NCBI RefSeq assembly: GCF_954871325.1 | Contig: NC_088775.1 | Span: forward strand, 69,975,561-70,039,560 | Source: Gordionus sp. m RMFG-2023 | Lineage: Eukaryota > Nematomorpha > Gordioida > Chordodea > Parachordodidae | DNA length: 64,000 nt | Direction of reading: 5' to 3' | Position numbers and translations under genes: made by a program | Shown: positions 9,805 through 21,800 of the stretch, piece after piece | How the letters are laid out: every line of letters starts with the position of its first letter | How positions within the stretch are numbered: position 1 is the first letter of the stretch | The notes under the pieces: model-generated | Told to the model about the DNA's origin: nothing | What the model saw: only the letters and a program-made list of their open reading frames with translations | Databases searched by the model: none

Positions 9805-12800
9805 GTTAAATAGCATGTCATTATTTTATGAAATTACATTGATTTTGTTTATTATTTGAAAACAGTGCTGTAAACATTACTTATAAGATACAATATTACT
9901 ATTATGATACTGCCTGAAAAAAAATATTTTTACTTTACTTATTGCTTTTCAAAAAAAATTAAAAGTAACATTACTTTCAAAATAAGGGCCATAGTATATT
10001 TTAATATTTATTTTTTTCCACGTACCATATATATTAAAAGGCTATACAATATTATTGATAGATGTACTTATCAATATAAATTTACATTACATTTTTTAAT
10101 TTTTTATTTATTTTTAACAATTGCTTTTCAAAACTGATAAACAAGAACATTTATCACTTAACACATCTTCTCTTCTAAACACACATCAAAGACCTGCAGG
10201 CCCGGCCCTAAGCCCAGCCAATCCTGACCCGGGTACCAGGGCCGGGCCTGAAATTTTTTTTTTTAAAAAACCCGGGCCGGGCCTGAATTTTTTTTTTTAA
10301 GATATCCAAGCTGGGTCATATTTTTAAAAAAAATTATACAACATGAATTATATTCGTCAACTAGATATGGTAATAATGATTATATATAGTTATGATTAAT
10401 ATAATGTTTGGTGAAAAGGGTGATTCTACATCAAATCGACCAAAAAAACGAGATTTTCGGCCAACCATCTCAAAAATTAATTAAACTTGACATGTTAGTT
10501 ATTTATTGTAAATGTTAATAAAATCAAAATTTTAGAGTGCTAGCTCAACCAGATCCAAAGATATACGCCTTCAAAGTGGAAAATCATGAAGTGCGTGATT
10601 TCATTAAATCTTGTTATTTTTAAAAATACTTAAGGTAGAGTTACAAAATATATATCATTTTATAGCCCTTAAAATTTTACGTTGGAAAATATTAAAAATT
10701 CAAAAAATTTCAAGTGTTTTCTTATTTCCGGTGAGAATAAAATAATTAACATTGTTAGGAAGGGATAATTTTTGGGTGTTAATATTCACTAAAAATGTTT
10801 ATTACCTTTATATTAAACGATTTAATAAAAAATCTCGATAGCCATTTTTGTTTTTTTAATTTTATTTGAATTTTTATTATTTTTATAAATAAAAAAATGT
10901 AATATAGATGGCGTTATATATATTTTTTTATAATATATAATTTTTAATAAAAATATGAATAGTATTGTTATTAAAATTAAAAAATCAATTGAGTATAACC
11001 AAGAACGACGTCCTGGGGCGATATGTAAGCAGGCAACCCATGTAGATATTATTTTATTGACGCTATATTGTAAAATGAACATATTTTAAAATTTTATATT
11101 CAAACTATTATAATTTTCCGCTTATTCATAGAAATTCCTAAGACCATAATTTGTAGATATATCCTTTCATTGTTGTGGATCTAGTATAGTTATTATTTGA
11201 AAATAACGATTTTATCAGCTTATTTTATTTTTGTATTCCTTATCATCGCTACCAATCAATTATCATATATTTCAAAACTTAAACATTATTTACAACCAAA
11301 TGAATTTATGATAATTTGTGATTTCTCTGAAAATTATGCATTTATAATCCAAGACACTGTTCAAGGATTTCACTGGAATAATAATCAAGCTATTATCCAT
11401 CCTATGATAGCATATTTGAATAATGGCAATATAGAAAACCTTAATTATATGGTAATATCAGAATCGCTTCAACTTGATGTTATTGCAGAACCTTATATCT
11501 ATTCATTAAAAAAGTTTAAACTTGGGACAGCCATGGGCTTTTTAGTTATTGGGATTTAAAAAATTAAAAAATAAATATTTTCTTCAAAAATAGATGGCGC
11601 TCCTTTATAAAATAACGCGTTTTCTTAAAATTATTATTTTTTTAAACTTTTTTTTATTTTTAAACATTAATAGCAAGATTTTCTATCATTAATATCATGA
11701 AATGAGATTATTTAGCTGCGGTTATAATCATTTTTTTCTTATAAAAATTTTAATATTCGAAAATTTTATAAATTTTGTAGATATAATTGATAAATTAAAA
11801 TTCATGAAAGATATTACCTATTTTCGGTTTTTCATTAAATTTAGTTTTTTTGATGCCACGATAATTTCCTGTTGCGATAAATTATATGTACGCCCAGTAG
11901 CCAATGATAGGCTAACTATTGTTTATTATTTTTTGGTATGAAAAGGATATCTTGTGCAGCTAGATAAACAAAAGAATTTGCTGGTCCTTTAAGGTGAAGA
12001 AAATTAATTTTTACTTCATCTCTAATTACATTCACTTCTTGTACAAATCCTAACCACCAATCGTTTTCATATGCACAGTATATGCTACATATCCTCTAAT
12101 CTCATCGATTAATTGATCCTCAATCAAAGGATCCTCACGTGGATATACTATATTCTCCATAATAAATGTCTGCGAATTAGAATATAGTTTAGTGTTGAGT
12201 TTAAGAATTACTCGCCTTAAAATAATTATATAATTTTTTAAAATTATTAAGAACTAACCTTTTTTGAGCGTTCACTCGTTCCCCCTTTTCAATGCTAGAT
12301 TGTGCAATCTTTTTTTCTTGGTAATACCCTACTAACTTCATCACTGCAAATTTTTTTTTAACAATATCAACTGTTTTTTGATTGAGATATTTTTGCAGAC
12401 TTTCGATTTGGAGTTGAAAGAATTCCCTTTTCTTCTAAAACGATTTTGGAATTATATGCCATATGATTATGTAGCGTTGAATGTCATTTTTATTTTATTT
12501 GCGCTCCAATTAGGAGGCTGAATGGTCAGTAATTGATATTTTTTTATTTTTAGATAAATTAGAATATTGTAATTTCATATTATTGAGTAATATCATTATT
12601 ATCTTTTGTACCCGATTCTGGATTAATTATTATATCTGAAATAAGCTTTCTATATTTTCGCTATTTTTTTGGATAATTTTTTTCGGTTAGTTTTTTTTCT
12701 TAATAGGAGATATTCCAATTTGTTTAGAGTTATATTGATTGTATCTATTGATGTTGATACTATGCTGATATTATTTACATATTAGCTATCAGAATAGTTA

Positions 12801-15800
12801 TATTTTCAATATTTTTTTGTGATAACCATTTACGACATTTATCACAAATATAGTATTCCGTCTCAATGTTTGGATATTGTGTCATTCACGTCATGACTTT
12901 ACGCGGGTACTTTTTATAATTTAAGTGTTTAGATTCTTTAAAAGGATTTAACGCATTTATATTTTATACATTATAAATAATTTTTAAAAGAAAAATAATT
13001 AATATCAAAATATTTATAAAATACAAATTAATTAATATTTGGGCAGGTGCATGAGAATTTGCTTTTATCTTTCAACAATTAATTATTACATTTTCTTGTA
13101 TCTTTTTAGGGAATTTATTCATTTATTATAAAAACAACCAATTTTTACAAGTTATCAAGATAATAATAATAATAAATAAGCCTATCAAACTATATATAAT
13201 ATTTTTTCATGATAGTAATGCTAAAAAATCTTATTATTTATGTTTAAAAATGAAAAAAGTTTAAATAAATAATAATCTTAACAAAACACGTTATTTTATA
13301 TTGATTTTTATAATCGTAATAACTAAAAAACCCATGGCTGTCCCAAGTTTAAATTTTTTTGATGAATAGATATAAGGTTAGAAAACAAAAAAATATTAAA
13401 TTCAAAAAAATTTGGAAAGCGAAACATCTGGAGTTTTCATGTTTAAAATTTATAACGTAAATAAAAATCGCAACAATATTATTTCAAAAAAATTCTTAAT
13501 ATTTAATAAAAGGCCTTTAATAGAGTTACAAAATGACATATAACTTATATTTTTAAAATCATTATTTTTTTAACTTATTTCCATTTTAAAAAATCGTATT
13601 TTTCGAAAAAGGTCATTTTTGGCACTTTTGACTATCTCAGGAACTATGAGTACTAGGAGGCTAAAATTTTGGATTCGATGCCTTCTAATGATATTCTATC
13701 AGCATACCAAATTTTATCGAAATTAAAAAAGTCGGGTAGAAGAGTTATCGATTTGGTATGGAATTACCCAATTCATAAAAGGAATCAAAATTCAATTTGT
13801 AATGTTAAAAAAAATCCAAAATTTTTAATAGATAGAGTAGCTTAAAATTTTTTTTTTGTTATATCTGATTTAAAAAATTTAATGAGTCACATTAAGCTAG
13901 TTTTTTTAAATGGCTAACTCAAGATTTTAGCCAAAAGTGAATTATCTAAGATTGAAGATTTTGTCCACAGTTGGCAGAAAGATTTGGGCATCTATTGAAT
14001 TCCGAAGCGTAGGTAATAATATTTTCTTGATAGTTCTATTTAATAATTGGCAAAATGGAGTTGTTTAACAATACTACACTCAGCCATATACATTGCCCAT
14101 ATTTAAATAAGATAATGTATTTTTTGAGAATTAATAAAAACAAAATACACATAGTAATTCGTAAAAGTTTTTTTTGAATAGAAAATATTAATTTTATGCA
14201 GGGTTGCGCATTTGATCGGTCAAAAATAAATGTTTTTAAGACAAAATTACTTTATTTTATATATAATATTAAAAATTGAATTTACATAATATTAAATTAT
14301 ATTTTTTTAAATTTTATAATTAATGTTTGGCTCTCCGTGGCATAGTCTTTTTCTGATTTATATTCAATATTATCATTTTCAATTTTTTAATCAATCTTGG
14401 GTTATGATATACTCTTACCAATTTTCCTGTTGTCGAGATCTTCAATCGATTTCTTTTCCTCGTATAAATATTACTCCAAACCGACCAATTTCCTTCCGAA
14501 AAAGAAGTATAACTAGGAATTGTTAGTAAAATATTAGGTATTTCTCTTTATGTTAAAGATGGGCAAAGCCCATTCCAACAACTTGAGGCCGAAATCTGAT
14601 TTTTTTTTTAGAGAGTTACTATTTTCCACATATCTTGGTTATTAAATATGCCGCCGTTTTTACTTCTGAAATTTATGATATCACTTAATATTTGATTATC
14701 ATCAACTTGTAAAATGCCTAATTCTTGTATTATTTCACATGTTTCATCAAACTCACTACTACTAAGATGCTCCCCTTATTTTAGTGATCCATTAAATAAT
14801 TAGCAGTTTGAGCACATGTATTTGGATCGTTTTTTCTTTTTAAGCATATTTTTATTTTTTTTCCTTCAGATGCAGAATTTTAAAATCATCTAATTTTGTA
14901 TTCTATAAAGATACCAATTAATTTTAATATAATTTTTATTAGTATAACCTCTATAATTTAACTATACCATAACTTATGTCATTTAAATATATTATAATCC
15001 TGCGGAGATGGTAACTGTCAATATCATCAGCTTCACTAAAAACAGATTCCGAAGAGATTATCGCACACTTTTATAAACAGAATGCGCAAAAAAATAACAA
15101 TATGGCAGTTTATTAATTTATTATTATTAAAAAAGTATACATAAAAATGGATTTTGATTTTATTTATAAAAATAAATGATTTTAGGTATAACTTTTTTAA
15201 AAAATTTTATAACATTTTATTTTTGTTGAAGACGCCATTTTATATCGGATCGTATCGGCAAAATTGGCCTACAACCAATATTTTAAAATGGGTAAAATAT
15301 CGGCCCGATCTGATCCGATAAAAAATATCGGCACATCCCTAATTATTAGAAAGAGTTTCCCAAAGACTCCTATGGTGTTGGTAATTATACGCATATATAT
15401 TAAAGAATAATCTAAAAGTGTAATTTTTTTCATCCAAAATATTTCTTCATTTAATATATTATTGGTAATTTCTTTTGGACAAATATTCAACTTCTCCAAC
15501 AGCTACATTTTATTGACGATGCTAATCTTGTTTAGTTAATTTGTACATAATGTAATATAAATTGTAGTAATTATCATTCACAAACCATGCTTTAGCAAAA
15601 TTATTATATTTATTTATATATTGAGATCCAATCAAATTAATAATGGGAAAAATTATTTTATTTTTATATTTTAAAATGAAATTCTTTCATTTTATTATGA
15701 AAATCTTATATTTTAATATACAATTATAATTAAATTGATGCCTTGATCTTACAAATATATTTTAAAATATATTATAACCTAATTAGATTGATAAACATGC

Positions 15801-18800
15801 TGTAAATACAATATTAGTTAATTAAATTAGTATATTTATTCACCAATAATATTTTAGAGTATCTAACTACGTCATTTGACCGACTTGTCAACCCTGCTTT
15901 ATACTAATAAATGATTATTTTATATTTATACTGAATTATATTGAAATAAAAAAAAATTGGTTTTATAAATTAATTCTAGTGTGTTTATTTTTTTAGTTAC
16001 GAGTTTTTCTTTTAAAAGGTATTGAGTAACATTATGACAAGCTGAAAATCACCAATCAATTATCCAACATGTAAGTTAAACGATGAATTAATAATCTGAT
16101 TTATATGCATGGATAATTGGGATATTTGTACATTATAATAGTATTTATTTTTTTAAAAAACTTAAAATAGGAATCAAACATTTAAAAAATAAGACAAGAA
16201 ACGTCATTAATTTACTCATAACTTTAAAAGAGTAATGAATGACCTTACTTTTATCTAAAAAAGAAACGCCACTAGTAATGGCGTTACTTTTAACGACGAT
16301 ACTTTACAGCACTGTATAAAAATGATATAGAATTTTTATCCTTTATTGTATTTCACAATTTATTATTTTAATAACAGGTATTGAAATTTATTGTAGAAGT
16401 TAGTGAGGGGGATATGAGAAAAGCTATCACTTATTTACAAAGTGCTTTCAGATTTATTAAGGATGGCGAACAGATATCTAAATATGATATATGTGAAATA
16501 GCTGGGGTAATACATATATTTAAAATGACAAATAACATTTGTATTTTTTATAGATCATACCTGATGAATGGATGAATAAATTTCTATATTTTTACAAAGA
16601 TGGCCATTTGAAAAAATTGATTAAATTTGTTGAAGTTAAATTAATAAATTATTTAATTAATTTTACACCCTTTCGCGCTCATGGATAACTTTTGGAATCA
16701 TAATTTTTCAATAGTAATTTATATGTATTAAAAATGGTCATTGATAACTTTTGAAATCATATTTTTAATTTTTAATATTTGCTCTTTCGTATTTTATCAC
16801 TAACTCTTTTCTTTCATATGTTATTATATCATATTATAGTTTTAAAAAATCAATTTTTCTCACCATTTTCGCGCCAAAATTTAAATTCATATTTTCGGTT
16901 ATCAAAACTTGCTAAAAATATAAGTAATAATTGTATTATTAATATATATATATTAATATTTTTATATAAAAATTATCATCTTTTTAAACATTTTAGGTGC
17001 TGGAATTTGAGCATAATGCCATTTGGCATCAATGGTCATTTCTTATGCACTAAAATATTTTTTTATCAATAAATGGGAATTTTAGTCAAATTATTTAGGA
17101 TATTTAGATTTAGGGTTAAAACGGAAGTGGCGAGGGGGGGGGTAATCAGATTATATTTTGATAATAGTTAGCTGTATTGATTATTTAATGTCTAATAGTT
17201 TTCTTGGATATAGGGATAGGTCCTCATAAAAATTATATATATATAACATGTAATAATATGAGATACTTTTTAATCACTATGCATTTAGATATGACTACAC
17301 TTATCCCCGAGAGTGATATTTCTGAAGACAATTATTATCCTTTGCTAGGAGATGATTTGCCAACCTAATCTTATATTACAAATGAACTAGGTCTTGAATT
17401 GGAGGATATAATCGAAGATACTACTATAACTTAAATAAAAGATAACCCTCTTTGGCCTAAGAAAGACATTGGAAACATGAATACAGAATTTACTCCTATG
17501 GTGGAAATTCCTGAACCAGATTCAACTCCTCTAACCTATTTTCGTAAATTTTTGGACAACCAAATGATCAGCAATTTTTCATCAGAAACAAATATTTATT
17601 CCTTCCAATGTTGTGGAAAATCTATAAATACTGATAGCAATGAAATTGGAAATTTATTGGAATACATTTGTATACTAACTTAGTTAAGATGTCTTCTATA
17701 CGGCAGCATTGGTCGGTTGAGACATCTATTCCACAAGTATCAGAAACTATGTCCCGCAATCGTTTTCTTTTGATCCAAAAATTTTTCCATATTAATAATA
17801 ACAAATATATGGTAAATAGAGAAGATAAAGGTTACGACAAATTATTCAAAATTCAACCTTTCATATGCCAGCTATAAAAAAATTCAACTCGAAGAGAAGT
17901 TAGCTGTAGACGAATTTATAATTCCTTTCAAGAGGCCCTCTAAATTAAGGCAATACATTAAATCGAAGCCCCATAAATGGGGGATAAAAGTGTTTGCCCT
18001 ATGTGGCTCTTCTGGATTTATATATGATTTTGAAATATACTAGGGAAAGTCTACTAATACTATAAAATCATATTTAGGTATCAGTGGAGATATCGTACTT
18101 CGCCTGTCTGAAATAATACCATCAAATAAAAACCATAAATTATATATGGATAATTTTTCTCCTCATACCAATTATTTATGATTCTTAAAAAAAAGGGTTG
18201 GGTGTCCAGAATGGTAAGGTCTAATCGATTATCAGGATGCGCACTTAAAAACGATAAGGCTTTAAAAAAGGAAGGAAGAGGCGCTGTAGATTATAAAAGT
18301 GAAAAAAACGCTATTATTTTCAGCATGGCAGGACAACAAAGCTGTTATTACAATATCTAATTTTATAGGTGTTTTACCTACGACCAAAATTAAACGATGG
18401 TCTGTATCGGACAAAACCTTTATAAATGTAGAAATGCCCGCTATAGTTAAAAACTATAATGAGGGAATGGGTGGAGTAGATCTTCACGATATGCTGGTGG
18501 AGTTATATAGGACAGATATTAAATGGAAAAGATATTATATGCGAATGGTTTTCCATTTATTGGATTCTTGTGTAATAAATGCATGGCTTATTTATAGACG
18601 CTATATGAAAATCAAATTTGTGCAGTGGCGTACTCACATTTTTTTTGAAATTGCTTATATTTTTGGATTTGTTAAAATTGTTTTATATTTTCATATAACA
18701 AAATTTTAGGGTATTTTATTATATATTTTACATTCCTTTATTAATTAAAATATTTTCAAAATGTTGATATTTTATATAATACAGATTTTAATATTAAAAA

Positions 18801-21800
18801 TTATAATGTATAAAGACTATTTAAAAAAAGTAATTTTTTCAATTATATAAAATATGTGTAATTTTTATACAAATAATGGTATTTAAAAAAATATGATGTA
18901 TTATCTTATAAATAATACTTTTTTTACAAAAAAAAATGATTATATATTAAAACTAATAAAATTTTATAGCTATTTTTTGATTTGAATTTAAAAAGAGAGA
19001 TCTACTTTTCTCTGAGATTTTGCTAATTCATCTAGAATCAAATTTTTATTTAAAATAATCTCCTTATAAATATTCAATAGGGCTAATCCATTTAAACCTT
19101 TTTCACCGGTTGTGTTTCTTAAATAGGTTTTTAACCTTTTTAAAGTTGAAAAAGACCTTTCATTAGTGCAGGTACTAATTGGCAAAGTAGCTAAAATAAT
19201 TAATAATCTTTTGATATTAGGCAGGGAATCTAAAATGCAATTACACATGGAAAGGGCCTGCAGAGCATTTTTTGGTCTCAAAGAATACCAGAGACCTGCA
19301 GAGGTACCATTTGCACGGCCCGGCCCGGTTTTAAAAATTTCAGGCCCGGCTCGGAATTTTTTTAAATTATATTCGACTTGGTATATACAAAAATTCACCT
19401 ATGAGGTATTTTACCATATTTTTCAGCCAGTATTATCGCTTATTATTTAAAAAATGCATGTAAAAAGCTAATATTTTGAGAATATTATATTGAATTTATA
19501 AAACTGTTATTTATAAAAATGGATATTTTGAGCATATACTATATTTTATATTGCATTTATAAAAATAAAACTAATATTCATAAAAATGGTAATAATATTT
19601 GTCATATACTATATTTTATATTACATTTAAAAAAATAAAACTAATATTTAATTTATAAAAATGGAAAGTATTTTGAGAATATAATATATTGTATTTAATT
19701 TACCATTTAATTTATAAAATAAAAATAAATCGCTATTTAAAAAAATGCATGTATAATAAATAGTATTTTGAAAATATAATCTAATTGCACAATATTAATA
19801 TAATTTATTTTATAATATAAATTTTTAACAAAAGAAGATAATTGTATTATATAATATTGTAAAAAAAAATAATGAAAAATGTTGGATTAAAAACTTTCAT
19901 TACTCAAGGTAAATATAATAAATGCAATAAATATTTGACAGTTTGCAAAGTAAAAAACCAGCATGATTGACGAAACCCTATACTCAAGAAAGATATTAAA
20001 AATTCACAAATTATCATGAAGAAAGAGAAGCATATCTACCTTTTCAGGTTGAAGATTACTTCTTCTTTCTTCAAGAATTCTCTCAGTAGTGGAAAAATTC
20101 CGTTCACAGCTTGCACTTAAAGCAGGAATTGCCAATTTTGCTAAAATTGGAAATTCGCTTTGATGAGCCGCCCATCACTCTAACAAATTATCCACCTTAA
20201 ATGTTTTATCTATTATTTATGTAATTATAATATTCATCATCGGGTATTGACATATTACCAGAATTATCATCGCCCCATTTGTCATAAAACGATTCAGTTT
20301 GTTTAACAACAGTCGTAATTTGACTGGTCGATGTTATTTCATTTACTTCCTGAGCCTCTTGTAATTTAATATAATCTTTTATATAGTTTTCCGTCATTTT
20401 GCGATCTGTCCCTGACTACATACGTAATTGCTTGATTTTGGGACAGAGAAAAAGAGAAATAAAATGATACTTGTGTAAAACAAATTTTTCAATTAAAAAA
20501 TGCTTTATATTAAGTAAAATCAATTTTATTTCTCCTTTTCGCTTTGAAAGGTATTACAAAGTTTAAGAAGTGATATTCCTTTATTTGATTGTTTTGGTAA
20601 AATATATTCTAAAAATTTAGATATGAATTATAAAAAAATATATTAATAATACTTGAATATTGGGGCTTATTTAAGATATTCCTTTATTTGATTGTTTTGG
20701 TAAAATATGTTGTAAAAATTTAGATATGAATTATAAAAAAATATATTAATACTTTGAATAAATTTGCAGGAAATTAATAATTAGATCGATCTGTGGGTTA
20801 ATAGGTAGTGTTAACCATCACCCAATATTATATTAATCATAACTATAATATAATATAATCTTATAACCATTAACTCATAATGTAAAAATTTTTATAAAAA
20901 ATATTAAGGCCCGGCCCGGGTTTAACAATTTTAGGCCCGGCCCGGGTTTAACAATTTTAGGCCCGGCCCGGATATGTTTAAAAAAATTTTTTTTAGGCCC
21001 GGCCCGGATATATTTAAAAAATTTAAAATACTGCCGGGCCGGGTTTAAGGCCGGGCCTGCAGGTCTCTGAAGAATACCCTATTCTGTCAAGATTTTTATA
21101 CCAAAATTCGACATCACAAGGTAACTTATCATATGAACTAGGGGTGTACCGATACCACTTTTTGGAGGCCGATCCGATCCGATATTTCAGATATTAAATT
21201 GATATCGGCCGATAACCGATCCGATATCATATCTAATTTTGTATTCTGCAAAGATACCGGTTTTAATTTTTAATATACTTTTTATTAGTACAACATCTAA
21301 AATTTTACTATACCATAACATATGTCATTTAAATATATTATAATGGTCAGTTATAGTTTATATTCAATTCAATTGCTATTATTTATATAATAAGTAATAA
21401 CATTAATCTATTTACATAATTAGTAATAAAAAAATATATTATGAAATTTGAAATTAATATTTAAAATTAATATATCGAAAAAGAAAGAAAGAAAGAAAGA
21501 AAGAAAGAAATCTTTTTATATCAGAGATATGTCGGCGGTGATGGGGACTGTTAATATCACTAGCATCACTAAAAACAGATACTGAAGAGATTAATGAACA
21601 CTTTTTTAAACAGAATGCGAAAAAAAATAACTATATTGCAGAATGTTTATTAACTAATTATTTCTATTAAAAAAATTAAACATAAAAATGTATTTCGATT
21701 TTATTTATAAAAATAAATGGTTTTTTAGATATAACTTTTTTTAAATTTTGTTAAAAGCGCCATTTTATATCGGATCGGAAAATTTTATAATATTTGCCGA

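Larger units (their letters stand above)
10418..13769. mobile_element. Unclassified TIR element with DFSENY-type protein remnants
   Basis: The left end GGGTGATTCTACATCAAATC and the reverse complement of the right end, GGGTAATTCCATACCAAATC, form an inverted terminal repeat with about four mismatches in 20 bases. Inside are two coding remnants in opposite orientation: a plus-strand piece (11,197-11,559) and a minus-strand piece (11,930-12,480). Both resemble parts of a large, poorly classified invertebrate protein family that I recall from aphids and Hydra. A 45-bp segment near 11,492-11,540 recurs inverted at 13,330-13,375, so the element looks like two copies joined in inverted orientation. 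No clear target duplication was seen. Confidence 0.6.
14199..15896 (-). mobile_element. hAT element, CAGGGTTG ends, interrupted by a hAT MITE
   Basis: The left end CAGGGTTGCGCATTTGATCG (followed by GTCAAAA) and the right end, whose reverse complement starts CAGGGTTGACAAGTCGGTC, share eight perfect terminal bases and a subterminal CGGTCAAA. No convincing 8-bp target duplication remains. The interior carries minus-strand transposase remnants, and a left-truncated TAGGG-family MITE (14,885-15,341) sits in the transposase frame. Confidence 0.7.
9805..16377 (+). other. RFC4 intron 6, 6.6 kb, filled by transposons
   Basis: Donor GTTAAAT directly after GAAGAA (IENEE), acceptor ATAACAG before GTATTGAAATTT; joining gives [16 protein letters not shown], as in other RFC4 proteins. 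The intron holds a GGCCCGG-rich hAT fragment (10,187-10,330), an unclassified TIR element (10,418-13,769) and a hAT (14,199-15,896). Removing these leaves about 1.4 kb, still far longer than the 38-52 nt introns beside it. The remainder (9,805-10,186, 13,770-14,198, 15,897-16,377) shows nothing recognisable. Confidence 0.85.

Noticed and set aside
9904-10137. 77-residue open frame
   Set aside because: Almost only Phe, Ile, Tyr and Lys from AT-rich intron sequence; inside RFC4 intron 6.
20880-21065. CpG-island-like promoter of a host gene
   Set aside because: The GC islands are GGCCCGG end repeats of hAT elements bounded by inverted ends and target duplications.
21479-21510. (GAAA)n run as a functional element
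   Set aside because: Simple microsatellite inside a hAT MITE; a similar run at 46,115-46,150 has no shared context.
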